Positions 35,396 to 46,919 are shown, numbered from the stretch's first letter. The stretch: DNA of 64,000 bases from SLRI01 sp942491185 (GCA_942491185.1 CALOAB010000020.1:123269-187268), one strand, 5' to 3'. Notes: generated by a model not told the origin, from the letters alone. Numbers and translations are program-made.

Positions 35396-37534
35396 TTAGC
35401 GCTTGCCGCGGCGGGGTGCTGCACGAGACGGACGGCCGGACATGCCCCGGCCGCGGCGCATGGGCCCGGCCTTGGCCCAGGCCGTGCGCGCGAGCTCGGC
35501 CGCATGCGCACGCTCATGCGCGTCGATGCGAAAGCTGAGCTGGCCCTGGACGATGTTGATGTCGGCCAGCGTCACGGTGACGAGGTCGCCGAGCCCGAAG
35601 GCCTCGCCGTAGCGAATGCCGATAAGTGCCTGATGCTGCTCGTCATGGTGGAAGGCGTCCTCGCCCAGCGTGCTGACCGGCACCAAGCCTTCGGCACCCG
35701 TTTCGTCCAGCATGACGAACAGGCCGAAGCGTTGCACGCCGATGACGCGGCCGGTGAACTGGGCACCCTTCTTGTCGAGCATGAAGAGCGCTGTGTAGCG
35801 GGCGAACGCCATCCGCTCGGCCTGCACCGCCTTGCGCTCGGTGGCCGAGACCAGGCTGCCGAAGCGGCCGAGCTGCTCGAGGTCATAGGCGCGGCCGTCA
35901 CCGCTGCCGGCGAGCTTCTCGTGCGCGATCAGCAGGCGATGCACGATCAGGTCCGAATAGCGGCGGATCGGCGAGGTGAAATGGGCGTAGTGGTGGAGGT
36001 TGAGCCCGAAATGGCCGAGATTGTCGGGCTGGTACATGGCCTGCGCCTGGGCGCGCAGGACGAAGCCCGAGACCTGCTCGCGCAAGGACGGCTCGGTGAT
36101 GCGCTCGAGCATCCGGGTGAAGTCGCCGGGCTTCTTGGCCGTCCGCGACCAGCCGATGCCGAGCCGCTCCAGATATTGTGAGAGCGCCTCGATGCGGATC
36201 GGGTCGGGCTTGTCGTGGACGCGAAAGAGGCAGGGGCGCTTCTTGTCGGCCAGCGCCCGGGCGGCGGCGACATTGGCCGCGATCATCAGCTCCTCGACCA
36301 GCATGTGGCTGGCCAGCCGCCGGCGGATGACGATGTCCTGCACCTTGCCGTCCTGGTCCAGGACGATCTGCCGCTCGGGCAGCTCGAGCTCGATGGTGCC
36401 GCGCTTGCGCCTCGCCGCCGCCAGCTTCTCGTATGCTGCGAAGAGCGGCTCGATGACGGTCGCCATCAGCGGGCCGGTGCGATCGTCCGGGCTGCCGTCG
36501 CGGGCCATCTGGACCTGCTCATAAGTGAGCCTGGCCCGGCTCTTGATGAGCGCGCGCATGAAGCGCCAGCGCTTGAGGTTGGCCTCGGCATCGAAGATCA
36601 GCTCGACGGCGATGCTGGCGCGGTCCTCGAGCGGCTTCAGGGAGCAGAGGCCGTTGGACAGAGCCTCGGGCAGCATCGGGATCACCCGGTCGGGAAAATA
36701 GACCGAATTGCCGCGCTCGAGCGCCTCCTTGTCCAGCGGATCGCCCGGTTGGACGTAGTGCGAGACGTCGGCGATCGCGACCACCGCCCGAAAGCCGCCG
36801 CCCTCCAGGGGCTCCGGATCGGCCCAGACGGCATCGTCGAAATCGCGGGCATCCGCGCCATCGATGGTGACGAGGTCGAGGTCGCGAAGGTCGACGCGCT
36901 TGTCCAGGGTCGGCTTTTGGGCTTGCTCGGCAATGGCCAGTGCTGCCGGCCCGAACTCGATGGGCAGCTCGAGGTCGGCGGCGATGGTCAGCGCTATGGC
37001 GCCGGTGTCCTCCGCCTTGCCGAGATGCTCGACGGCAACGGCGCGTGGTGGCGCCAACGGGCGACCGCGATCCAGCCGGGCGCGCACCAGATCGCCGTCG
37101 TCGAGCGCAAACGCCGCCGGATCGAGCGGCAGCATCGTCGGGGTTTCCCGATTGGCGGACTTGCGGCTCGGGCGCAGGAAGAAGGCCTGGCCCTGCTTTT
37201 CGACGACGCCCACGGTCTCGCGCTGAATCCGGGCGAGCTTGCGGAACAACCGGCCCTCGAGCATGCCCTCGGCGTCGGTATCGAGGCGCATCAGCGCCCG
37301 GTCGCCGACCTCCAGCGGCGCTTCGCCGCCGTCCTCGCCGAGCACGCGGATGGCGGCACCAGGTGCTGCCGGACTTTCACCGACCAGCTCGCCCGCATCA
37401 TCGATCGCCGTGACCTCGACCGCGGCCATGCGCGGCGGCAGGCCGGTGCGCTCGAAGCGATTGCGGCGCCCGGTGCTTCGGTCGCGGGACCCTTTATCCC
37501 GACCACCGCCACCGCCACCGCGCCGGTTTCGCAT
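35396..37534 (-). CDS. rnr: ribonuclease R
   Basis: A 712-residue 3'-5' exoribonuclease that degrades structured RNA. I see two cold-shock-like regions, then the RNB catalytic domain with DGADARDFDDAVWA (metal-binding Asp residues), ADVSHYVQPGDPLDKEA and HYAHFTSPIRRYSDLIVHR. A C-terminal S1 domain (FTGRVIGVQRFGLFVMLDETGAEGLV) and an Arg-rich tail follow. The N-terminus is a Gly/Arg-rich tail (RNRRGGGGGGRDKG); the helix-turn-helix usually found at the start of alphaproteobacterial RNase R is missing. It follows topA by 3 bases, so it is co-transcribed. Confidence 0.93.
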   Translation of the reverse strand: MRNRRGGGGGGRDKGSRDRSTGRRNRFERTGLPPRMAAVEVTAIDDAGELVGESPAAPGAAIRVLGEDGGEAPLEVGDRALMRLDTDAEGMLEGRLFRKLARIQRETVGVVEKQGQAFFLRPSRKSANRETPTMLPLDPAAFALDDGDLVRARLDRGRPLAPPRAVAVEHLGKAEDTGAIALTIAADLELPIEFGPAALAIAEQAQKPTLDKRVDLRDLDLVTIDGADARDFDDAVWADPEPLEGGGFRAVVAIADVSHYVQPGDPLDKEALERGNSVYFPDRVIPMLPEALSNGLCSLKPLEDRASIAVELIFDAEANLKRWRFMRALIKSRARLTYEQVQMARDGSPDDRTGPLMATVIEPLFAAYEKLAAARRKRGTIELELPERQIVLDQDGKVQDIVIRRRLASHMLVEELMIAANVAAARALADKKRPCLFRVHDKPDPIRIEALSQYLERLGIGWSRTAKKPGDFTRMLERITEPSLREQVSGFVLRAQAQAMYQPDNLGHFGLNLHHYAHFTSPIRRYSDLIVHRLLIAHEKLAGSGDGRAYDLEQLGRFGSLVSATERKAVQAERMAFARYTALFMLDKKGAQFTGRVIGVQRFGLFVMLDETGAEGLVPVSTLGEDAFHHDEQHQALIGIRYGEAFGLGDLVTVTLADINIVQGQLSFRIDAHERAHAAELARTAWAKAGPMRRGRGMSGRPSRAAPRRGKR

Positions 37535-37537
37535 GGC

Positions 37538-40243
<2,706 letters not shown>

Positions 40244-40387
40244 GCGCAGGCTCAATCCAGCGATGGCCCGAGAAGCGGGGCCTTGATCTCTTGGTGCTTT
40301 CGGGCTCTCGAGCCCTGATGGTCCGCTACCGAAGCTCGTTCTGACACCGCTCGCGACAAGGTGCCAGACGAGAGAATCAGCTGGTCG

Positions 40388-41563
40388 TCAGGCCAAGGCG
40401 CGCGAGATTCGGTTGCCGGGATGGCGTCTGACGCGACCGTCGAGCTCGAGGTCGAGGAGCGCATCTTGCACTTGTGAGGGCGTTGCATGGCATTGGCGTA
40501 TGACTTCGTCAACTGGCATGGGCTCGACCCCGAGCAGCGTCGCGATCGTCTCCGGAAGGGCGCCGAGGGCCGGCTTGTGACTGGTTGCGACCGACATTGG
40601 CAGGTGCGTAGCGGACGCCGGGGGCCTGGTTGCGCCGGCTTCGATCCGCTGCTTCGCCGGGCGTGCCGGTGGCGCCGTCGTCCAGCTCGGCAAGGCCGCC
40701 ATGACGTCCTCGATGCCGGTCACCAGTGCGGCACCATCGCGCAAGAGCTGGTTGGTGCCGGCATGGCGGGGGTCCAGGGGCGAGCCGGGCACGGCCATGA
40801 CCTCGCGGCCCTCGCTGCCGGCGAGGCGGGCCGTCATCAGCGAGCCCGAGCGGGCAGCGGCCTCGACGACGACCACGGCCGAGGCCAGCCCGGCAATGAT
40901 GCGGTTGCGGCGCGGGAAATGCCTGGCCAACGGCGGTGTGCCGGGCGCGCGCTCGCTGACGATCAGGCCTTCGGCTGCGATCCGCGCGTGCAGCTCGGCG
41001 TTCTCGGGCGGGTAGATGACGTCGATCCCGGAGCCCAGAATGGCGATGGTGGCGCCTTTGCCTTCGAGACCGCCCTGGTGCGCCGCCGTGTCGATGCCGC
41101 GGGCGAGGCCGGAGACCACGGTGAGCTCGCGCTCGCTCAAGGCACGGGCCAGCGTCGTGGCGAAGAAGCGGCCATTGCCGCTGGCGTTGCGCGCCCCGAC
41201 GACGGCGACCATGCGGGCGGTGAGCAGGGCGCGGCGGCCGAGCAAGGTGAGGACCGGCGGCGGATCGGCGATGTTGCGCAAGGGCAAGGGGTAATCGGGC
41301 TCACAGGCCAGCAGCAGCTCGGCGCCGAGCCTGTCCAACGCGGCCATTTCCTCGTCGACCGCACGCTCGCTGGCGAGCTCGAAGCCCTTTGCGGCGAGCT
41401 TGCTCTGCAGTCTCGGCAAAGCGCTGATGACCGCCGATGCCTTGCCGAACCGCTCGATCAGACGAAAGAAGAGCACCGTCCCCAGCCCACGGGAGCGGGC
41501 TAGGCGTAGCCATGCCAGGCGTTCGGGATGGTCGAGTTGCGTGGTCACATGGGATGCCGTCAT
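40388..41563 (-). CDS. dprA: DNA processing protein DprA
   Basis: A 391-residue Rossmann-fold protein that loads RecA on incoming single-stranded DNA during transformation. I see an N-terminal SAM-like domain, VAVVGARNASGNGRFF, VSGLARGIDTAAHQGGL and SGTPPLARHFPRRNRIIAGLA-type motifs of the DprA core. A C-terminal winged-helix domain follows (MPVDEVIRQCHATPSQVQDAL). The start is uncertain: ATG 41563 is taken, but the frame is open to TTG 41596 and neither has a good leader. It is followed by topA after 144 bases. Confidence 0.94.
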   Translation of the reverse strand: MTASHVTTQLDHPERLAWLRLARSRGLGTVLFFRLIERFGKASAVISALPRLQSKLAAKGFELASERAVDEEMAALDRLGAELLLACEPDYPLPLRNIADPPPVLTLLGRRALLTARMVAVVGARNASGNGRFFATTLARALSERELTVVSGLARGIDTAAHQGGLEGKGATIAILGSGIDVIYPPENAELHARIAAEGLIVSERAPGTPPLARHFPRRNRIIAGLASAVVVVEAAARSGSLMTARLAGSEGREVMAVPGSPLDPRHAGTNQLLRDGAALVTGIEDVMAALPSWTTAPPARPAKQRIEAGATRPPASATHLPMSVATSHKPALGALPETIATLLGVEPMPVDEVIRQCHATPSQVQDALLDLELDGRVRRHPGNRISRALA

Positions 41564-41687
41564 TGTCTGACGGGATTGAGGCAGCTTGGCGTGCAAAAAT
41601 CAACTGGTGATAGAATTGCGCTGCGCTGATTTGCGGCAGCTTGCGGCCCCGCTGTCGTCCGCCGGGCTGGACCTGGACCCGGAGCGC

Positions 41688-42314
41688 TCAGGGCTTCTTC
41701 GACGAAGAGCCGAGCTTGCTTTCCTCGCCGCGCAGCAGACGGCGGATATTGGCCTGATGCATGACGATGATGATCAGCGCCAGGCCGACATAGAGCTCTG
41801 CCGCCTGTTGCTGGCCGAGCAGCCAGGCCATGATCGGTGCCGCGATCGCGGCAAGGCAGGAGCCGAGCGAGACGTAGCGGGTGAGCCAGACGACAACGAC
41901 GAAGAGCGCCAGCACGACCGGAACGACGAGCGGGGTGAGTGCCAGGATCACGCCGGCGGCGGTGGCCACGCCCTTGCCGCCGCGAAAGCGCAGCCAGACC
42001 GGAAAACAGTGCCCGACAACGGTCCCGAGCCCGATGGCGACGGCAATGTCCGGGCCGAAATAGGCAAAGCCGAGCAAGGTCGGCAGACAGCCCTTGGCGA
42101 CGTCGGCGGCGAGCGTGGCCAGCGCCAGCCCCTTGCGGCCGGTGCGCAGCACGTTGGTCGCACCGATATTGCCGGAGCCGATGCCGCGGATGTCGCCGGC
42201 ACCGCCCAAGCGGGTGAGCAGCAGGCCGAACGGCACCGAGCCGGCCAGATAGCCGGCGGCGAAGGCGATGGCGATGGGCAGCCAATAGGCCGGCCCACCC
42301 AAGGGGTCGATCAT
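41688..42314 (-). CDS. plsY: acyl-phosphate:glycerol-3-phosphate acyltransferase PlsY
   Basis: A 208-residue integral membrane enzyme that makes lysophosphatidic acid, the first step of phospholipid synthesis. The three PlsY motifs are visible: GSVPFGLLLTRL, SGNIGATNVLRTGRKGLAL and GHCFPVWLRFRGGKGVAT. GAGG precedes the ATG by 9 bases. It heads the plsY-dprA-topA-rnr set and diverges from chaC; the common pyrC neighbour is absent here. Confidence 0.96.
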   Translation of the reverse strand: MIDPLGGPAYWLPIAIAFAAGYLAGSVPFGLLLTRLGGAGDIRGIGSGNIGATNVLRTGRKGLALATLAADVAKGCLPTLLGFAYFGPDIAVAIGLGTVVGHCFPVWLRFRGGKGVATAAGVILALTPLVVPVVLALFVVVVWLTRYVSLGSCLAAIAAPIMAWLLGQQQAAELYVGLALIIIVMHQANIRRLLRGEESKLGSSSKKP

Positions 42315-42487
42315 GGTGCAGCACCTCGATCGCGATACGGCTGCTGATGGGGGCGGCGCTTGCGTCCGGCGCCCGTTGCCTTATGTCGGACGGGCCAGAG
42401 CGGGCGTTGCCGGTCGAAATGGTCTTGCCGCTGCCCGCGTCGCTCGGGCACCGTGGGCGCCCATCCCCAGCAGGCAAGGCCAGCAGC

Positions 42488-43174
42488 GTGCCAACAATCA
42501 CCCGGGAAAGCTTGCAGAACGGTTGGCTCGAGCGGATCACCGAGGCCGCGGGTGCGGCAGGCGACGCCTCGATGATCCGAACGGAAGCCGAGCTCGCGGC
42601 CTGTCGCGCGCAGGCGCTCGCCGGATATGTCGAAGGCCAGGATCTCTGGGTCTTCGCCTATGGCTCGCTGATCTGGAACCCGGCCTTCCACTTCGTCGAG
42701 AAACGGCTCGGCCGGGTCTTTGGCTACCACCGGCGTTTTTGCCTGTGGACCTATCTCGGCCGCGGCACGGTCGATCGGCCGGGCCTGATGCTCGGTCTCG
42801 ATCGTGGCGGCAGCTGCCAGGGTCTTTTCTACCGCATCGCCGCGGATGCGGTGGAGGAAGAGCTGACCTTGATCTGGCGGCGGGAGATGATCACCGCGGC
42901 CTATGTGCCGACCTGGCTCGAGGGGCGCTCCGCCGACGGACCGCTCAGGGTGCTCACCTTCACCATCAACCGGCAGCACCAGCGCTACGCCGGCAAGCTC
43001 GACGAAGGCGAGGTCGTGGCAGCACTGGCCAATGCCGAAGGGCCGATCGGCCGCTGCTCCGACTATCTCTTCAACACGCACGAGCACTTGCGCGATCTCG
43101 CCATTCACGATCCGCAGCTCGCCCGTCTGTGTGGTCTGGTGCGCCAGGAGCAAGGGTCTACGCTCGATCCTTGA
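42488..43174 (+). CDS. ChaC-type gamma-glutamylcyclotransferase
   Basis: A 228-residue enzyme with the family fold start LWVFAYGSLIWNPAFHF (YGSL motif), then RRFCLWTYLGRGTVDRPGLMLGL and the catalytic glutamate region near RREM. ChaC enzymes degrade glutathione to 5-oxoproline and Cys-Gly. The start is GTG 42488 (MPTITRESLQNGWLERI), which matches relatives and has AAGG 8 bases upstream; frames opening at 42347 and 42383 lack family similarity. It converges with gloB, the two reading frames overlapping by 17 bases. Confidence 0.9.
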   Translation: MPTITRESLQNGWLERITEAAGAAGDASMIRTEAELAACRAQALAGYVEGQDLWVFAYGSLIWNPAFHFVEKRLGRVFGYHRRFCLWTYLGRGTVDRPGLMLGLDRGGSCQGLFYRIAADAVEEELTLIWRREMITAAYVPTWLEGRSADGPLRVLTFTINRQHQRYAGKLDEGEVVAALANAEGPIGRCSDYLFNTHEHLRDLAIHDPQLARLCGLVRQEQGSTLDP

Positions 43175-43883
43175 GTGCCCGAAGCTTGCCGAACGCGTCG
43201 GCATTGGCGGCGCGGACGAACGGGTTGGTGGCGCGCTCTAGTGCGATGGTCGAGGGAATGGTCGGCTCGTTGCGCGCGCGCAGCGCCTCGATCTCCGCCG
43301 CGCGGGCCTTAAGATCCGCGTTGCCGCCATCCACCGATAGTGCAAACCGGGCGTTGCTCGCGGTGTACTCGTGGCCGCAATAGACCCTGGTCGCATCGTC
43401 GAGCGCCATGAGCTTCTGCAAGGATGTCCACATCATCGGTGGATCGCCTTCGAACAGCCGACCACAGCCCAGCGCAAAGAGCGTGTCGCCGCAGAACAGG
43501 GCATGGCTGGCCGGGAAGTGATAGCTGATATGGCCACGTGTGTGACCAGGGGTGGCGATGATGGCGGCGGCTTCGTCGCCCAACGAGAACGGGTCGCCCT
43601 CGCTGAGCGGCAGATCCAGGCCCGGCACGTTGGCGGCCTCGGCCGCAGGCCCGGCGATCCGGCAGCCGAAGCGCTGCTTGAGGTCGAGATTGCCGCCGGT
43701 GTGATCGGCGTGGTGGTGGGTGATGAGGATCCAGTCCAGGCCCCGGCCCAGCTGGTCGAGGCGCTCGGCTATGGGGGCCGCGGTGCCGGGGTCGACGACC
43801 GCGGTGACGCCGCTGCTCGGATCGCGCAGCAGATAGCAATAATTGTCGCCGAGGATCGGCAGGAGCTCGATCTCGAGGGCCAT
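43158..43883 (-). CDS. gloB: hydroxyacylglutathione hydrolase (glyoxalase II)
   Basis: A 241-residue metallo-beta-lactamase-fold enzyme that splits S-lactoylglutathione to lactate and glutathione. The metal motif THHHADHTGG, the GHTRGH segment, CGDTLFALGCGRLFEG and the C-terminal CGHEYTASNARFAL are characteristic of glyoxalase II. The leader GGAGG lies 8 bases before the ATG. The glutathione theme is shared with the convergent chaC gene, but they are not in one operon. It diverges from the methyltransferase gene. Confidence 0.94.
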   Translation of the reverse strand: MALEIELLPILGDNYCYLLRDPSSGVTAVVDPGTAAPIAERLDQLGRGLDWILITHHHADHTGGNLDLKQRFGCRIAGPAAEAANVPGLDLPLSEGDPFSLGDEAAAIIATPGHTRGHISYHFPASHALFCGDTLFALGCGRLFEGDPPMMWTSLQKLMALDDATRVYCGHEYTASNARFALSVDGGNADLKARAAEIEALRARNEPTIPSTIALERATNPFVRAANADAFGKLRALKDRA

Positions 43884-43921
43884 GGTCGTATCCTCCGGTG
43901 CCGGTGCGCTGACACGTGGCC

Positions 43922-43949
43922 TTCAAATACGGTCGCGGATGGCTATAGT
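43922..43949 (+). promoter_or_regulatory. possible sigma-70 promoter of the methyltransferase gene
   Basis: TTCAAA (43922-43927) and TATAGT (43944-43949) are separated by 16 bases and lie 31 bases before the ATG at 43980. The -10 fits well and the -35 weakly. Confidence 0.35.
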
Positions 43950-43979
43950 GCAAGCGAGTGGCTCAAAGCGGCGGATGCG

Positions 43980-44882
43980 ATGCGGCCTGATATCGTCGAG
44001 TTGACCGCGTTTTACGATAGCAAGGACGGCGAGTTCGCGCGCCGGCTGATCAACCATCAGCTGCGAGCGCTTTGGCCCGACCTCACCGGCAAGGCTATCC
44101 TCGGCATCGGCTTCGCCACGCCCTTTCTACGGCTTTTCGAGGACGCTGAGCGGCAGATCGCCTTGATGCCGGCGACCCAGGGTGCCCGGGCCTGGCCCAA
44201 GGGTGAGCGCAATCGCGTGGTGCTCGGCCGCGAGGACGAGCTACCCTTCGACGATCGGTCGTTCGACCACCTGATCCTGGCGCATGCCTTCGAGTGCAGC
44301 CCGCACGCCAATCGGCTGATGCGCGAGGCTTGGCGCGTGCTCAAGGATGGCGGCCGCCTGGTCGTCATCGCACCGAACCGCCGCGGTCTTTGGTGCTGGA
44401 GCGAGAAGACGCCGATGGGCTTCGGGCAGCCCTACACCAGCGACCAGCTCACCCGCAGCCTGCGCAACAACCTCTTCGCGGTCGGGGAGATGCGCCGGGC
44501 GCTCTACATGCCGCCGCTTGGCTGCATCCTGCCGATCGGCCGGCGTCTCGTCCGCCAGCTCAGCGTGCCGATGGAGCGCGTCGGCCTCAGGCTGCTGCAA
44601 CACTTCTCCGGCGTGCTGATCGCCGAGGCGATCAAGGACGTCTACAGCCCGACTCCGGCAGCTGCCGTGGCGCGCCCGGCGAGCCGCCGCTACGTCCCCG
44701 TGCCCGAGGGCGTCACGGCCCGCGGGCAGACCCGCTCGCTCGTGCTGCATGCGGATTCCAGCGAGGATGTCGGGGTCGAGCTGCCCGGCGTCTCCGGTAA
44801 GCGGTTCAAGCCGCTGCGGTGGTGGAAGCGACTGTTCCGATCTGCTCGATTTCGAACGGTGTCGTCTGGTACATCTCGTTGA
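43980..44882 (+). CDS. class I SAM-dependent methyltransferase
   Basis: A 300-residue methyltransferase that resembles the group often placed beside gloB in Alphaproteobacteria. The SAM-binding region is a weak glycine motif, GKAILGIGFATPFLR, with PFDDRSFDHLILAHAFEC, and then MREAWRVLKDGGRLVVIAPN (motif of Methyltransf_11 proteins). The substrate is unknown. ATG 43980 has a TATAGT element about 30 bases upstream. The last 26 codons overlap the 3' end of metA on the other strand by 77 bases. The C-terminus is basic (KPLRWWKRLFRSARFR). Confidence 0.85.
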   Translation: MRPDIVELTAFYDSKDGEFARRLINHQLRALWPDLTGKAILGIGFATPFLRLFEDAERQIALMPATQGARAWPKGERNRVVLGREDELPFDDRSFDHLILAHAFECSPHANRLMREAWRVLKDGGRLVVIAPNRRGLWCWSEKTPMGFGQPYTSDQLTRSLRNNLFAVGEMRRALYMPPLGCILPIGRRLVRQLSVPMERVGLRLLQHFSGVLIAEAIKDVYSPTPAAAVARPASRRYVPVPEGVTARGQTRSLVLHADSSEDVGVELPGVSGKRFKPLRWWKRLFRSARFRTVSSGTSR

Positions 44883-45759
44883 TCCAATTGCCGAACAAGA
44901 GGTGGGCATAGGCTCGCCAGCAATTGCGTGGCGCCTTCGATGGATCGTCGTCGGGATAGTAGTTCAAGGGCAGCGGCACGTCGGCTCGCGTGGCCAGATC
45001 GCGCTCGTATTCTTCGGCCAAGGTGTAGGTGTCGTATTCCAGGTGGTTGAACATGAACACCTCGCGATGGTGCGGGTCGTGCAGCAGGCAGAGCCCGGCT
45101 GCGTTCGACACCGCCAGCACCTCGAGCCCGCTCTGTGCCGGGATGTCCGCCTGCCGCACCTCGGTATGGCGTGAGACCGGCACCAGGAAATAGTCGTCGA
45201 AGCCGCGCAGCAAGCCCGGCCGCCGGGCGTCACGCTGCTCGATCACGTAGTGGGTGTAGATGCCGAAGCGCTTCACCGGCAGCGTGTGCTTGGGCACGCC
45301 GTGGAAGTGATTGAGCGCCGCTTGCGCGCCCCAGCAAATATGGAAGCACGAATGCACATGAGTGCGTGACCAGTCGAAGATGGCGGCGAGCTCGGGCCAG
45401 TACTTGACCTCCTCGAACGGCATCAGCTCGACCGGTGCGCCGGTGACGATCAGCCCATCGAATTTTTGGTCCTTCACGTCCGCCCATTGGCGGTAGAACG
45501 ACTGGAGGTGGGAGTGCGGCACATTCTGCGGATGGTAGCTGGAGGTGGTCAGCAGGGTCAGCTCGACCTGCAGCGGCGTCGCACCGAGCAGCCGAGCGAG
45601 CTGCATTTCGGTCTTCGGCTTCTCCGGCATGAGATTGAGCAGCGCCACCTGCATCGGCCGCACGTCCTGCCGCAGCGCTTCGTTCTCGTCGATGAGGCGG
45701 ACGCCTTCGGCAGCCAGCGTGCTGGCGGCCGGCAGGTCGTTCGGAATCTTGATGGGCAT
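44806..45759 (-). CDS. metA: homoserine O-acyltransferase MetA (acetyl-CoA type by residue 111)
   Basis: A 317-residue MetA-family enzyme that activates homoserine for methionine synthesis. The nucleophile is Cys 142 (HICWGAQA), with His 239 and Glu 241 in FNHLEYDTY. Residue 111 is Glu (TGAPVELMPF), the residue known in this family to favour acetyl-CoA; succinyl-CoA enzymes have Gly. It is therefore probably a homoserine O-acetyltransferase despite the MetA fold. GGGAG lies 6 bases before the ATG. The gene is preceded by a SAM-II riboswitch, so it is repressed when S-adenosylmethionine is plentiful. Confidence 0.94.
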   Translation of the reverse strand: MPIKIPNDLPAASTLAAEGVRLIDENEALRQDVRPMQVALLNLMPEKPKTEMQLARLLGATPLQVELTLLTTSSYHPQNVPHSHLQSFYRQWADVKDQKFDGLIVTGAPVELMPFEEVKYWPELAAIFDWSRTHVHSCFHICWGAQAALNHFHGVPKHTLPVKRFGIYTHYVIEQRDARRPGLLRGFDDYFLVPVSRHTEVRQADIPAQSGLEVLAVSNAAGLCLLHDPHHREVFMFNHLEYDTYTLAEEYERDLATRADVPLPLNYYPDDDPSKAPRNCWRAYAHLLFGNWINEMYQTTPFEIEQIGTVASTTAAA

Positions 45760-45837
45760 TGCTCACTCCCGCGCTGACCGGAGCTATTCGTCGAGCACCT
45801 GATGATCGCGCGGGGTCGACACGGAGGCCGAGCACGA

Positions 45838-45891
45838 CCTTTTAGCTGCTTGTTTAACGTGGCCGCAAGCCGGTCAGCTCAAATCACCACG
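45838..45891 (-). ncRNA. SAM-II riboswitch (metA leader)
   Basis: On the minus strand this 54-nt stretch starts CGTGGTGATTTGAGC, continues GACCGGCTTGCGG and CCACGTTAAA, and ends AAGCAGCTAAAAGG. CGTGG pairs with CCACG (P1), and AGCTG of the loop can pair with CAGCT of the 3' part (pseudoknot), as in the alphaproteobacterial SAM-II class. The conserved GATTT and GCTAAAAGG segments are present. It ends 78 bases before the metA ATG. Confidence 0.88.
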
Positions 45892-45896
45892 GGCGA

Positions 45897-45925
45897 AGTT
45901 TCGTTGGGCGTCGGCCCGGTGTCAA
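45897..45925 (-). promoter_or_regulatory. probable metA promoter upstream of the riboswitch
   Basis: On the minus strand, TTGACA (45920-45925) and GAAACT (45897-45902) are 17 bases apart. A start of transcription about 7 bases on (near 45890) falls exactly at the 5' edge of the riboswitch, which supports the call. The -10 is weak. Confidence 0.55.
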
Positions 45926-46016
45926 GATTGGCCATGCCTCGCATAGCTAGCAGCCTGTCGAGGCGCGCCGCGGGCAGCTTTACGATGACGATCCGCGGGC
46001 GTAATGGAGACGGTCA

Positions 46017-46919
46017 GTGCAACAACGATCGGGAAGAGTCGCCGTGGCCGAACCCGCCCAGGACGAGCTGGCCCGGCTGCGGGTGGAGATCGACCGCATC
46101 GACGACGACGTTGTTGCGCTGCTTCTCGAACGTATCGCCGTGGTTCGTCGGATCGGTGCCGTCAAGAGCGCGGCGCATGTGCAGCAAACGGGCATAGCAC
46201 TCCGTCCAGCGCGCGAGGCCGAGATCATTCGCCGCCTTGCGACGGCAGCGGGCCCGACCTTGCCGGCGGCTGCCTTGACCCGGATGTGGCGCGAGCTCTT
46301 GGCGGCCACGACCCGGCTGCAGACGCCCTTCAAGGTCGCCTACCTGAGCGACCCGACCTTGCCCGAGGTCAAGGAGCTGGCCCGCGATCATTTCGGCGCC
46401 CTGACCCCGCTCGTTGCCGTCGAGACCGCGCAGCACGGGTTTCGGGTGATCGCCGCCGGTGACGCCGATCTTCTCGTGCTTCCGACCCCACGGGACGACC
46501 GCTACTGGTGGCAGCGCGTCGCGCTGACACTGGTCGACAGTCCGCTGCGGATCGTCAGCCGCCTGCCGTTCTGCGCCCCGCCGGACGACGGCAGCGGGGC
46601 AGCGACCGGCGCGCTGGTGCTCGGCGTGCTGCCGGAGGAGCCGTCCAGTGCCGATGTCACCATGGTGGCGCTCGAGGTCGATCTCGACCTCAGCCGGGCG
46701 CGATTGACGGATCTGCTCGCCGCCGGCGGCGTCGAGATCGTGTCGCTCGCGGCCCTGCTCGACCTGATGCCGGACTCCGGGTTCTACATGCTCGAAGCCG
46801 AAGGCACGGAGGCGACCGTGCTCGCCGCCCTGCAGCGTGGCCTGGGGCCTGTGCGCGACAGGGTCTTGCGTCTTGACGTGCTCGGCAGCTATCCACGGCC
46901 CCTGACGCCACAGGCGTGA
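46017..46919 (+). CDS. chorismate mutase fused to a degenerate prephenate dehydratase-like domain
   Basis: A 300-residue protein. Residues about 16-95 are an AroQ-type chorismate mutase (LARLRVEIDRIDDDVVALLLERIAVV, GAVKSAA). The rest (from PFKVAYLSDP) resembles the substrate-binding fold of prephenate dehydratase, but the catalytic T-R-F motif is not found, so it is probably regulatory or structural. The mutase would supply prephenate to the aminotransferase and dehydrogenase downstream. The start is GTG 46017 with GGAGA 6 bases upstream. It is first in the aromatic operon and diverges from metA. Confidence 0.83.
   Translation: MQQRSGRVAVAEPAQDELARLRVEIDRIDDDVVALLLERIAVVRRIGAVKSAAHVQQTGIALRPAREAEIIRRLATAAGPTLPAAALTRMWRELLAATTRLQTPFKVAYLSDPTLPEVKELARDHFGALTPLVAVETAQHGFRVIAAGDADLLVLPTPRDDRYWWQRVALTLVDSPLRIVSRLPFCAPPDDGSGAATGALVLGVLPEEPSSADVTMVALEVDLDLSRARLTDLLAAGGVEIVSLAALLDLMPDSGFYMLEAEGTEATVLAALQRGLGPVRDRVLRLDVLGSYPRPLTPQA

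Noticed and set aside
45230..45835. 201-codon minus-strand frame starting just after the riboswitch
   Set aside because: It runs out of frame through metA and has no protein similarity; it is only noted as a possible initiation site.
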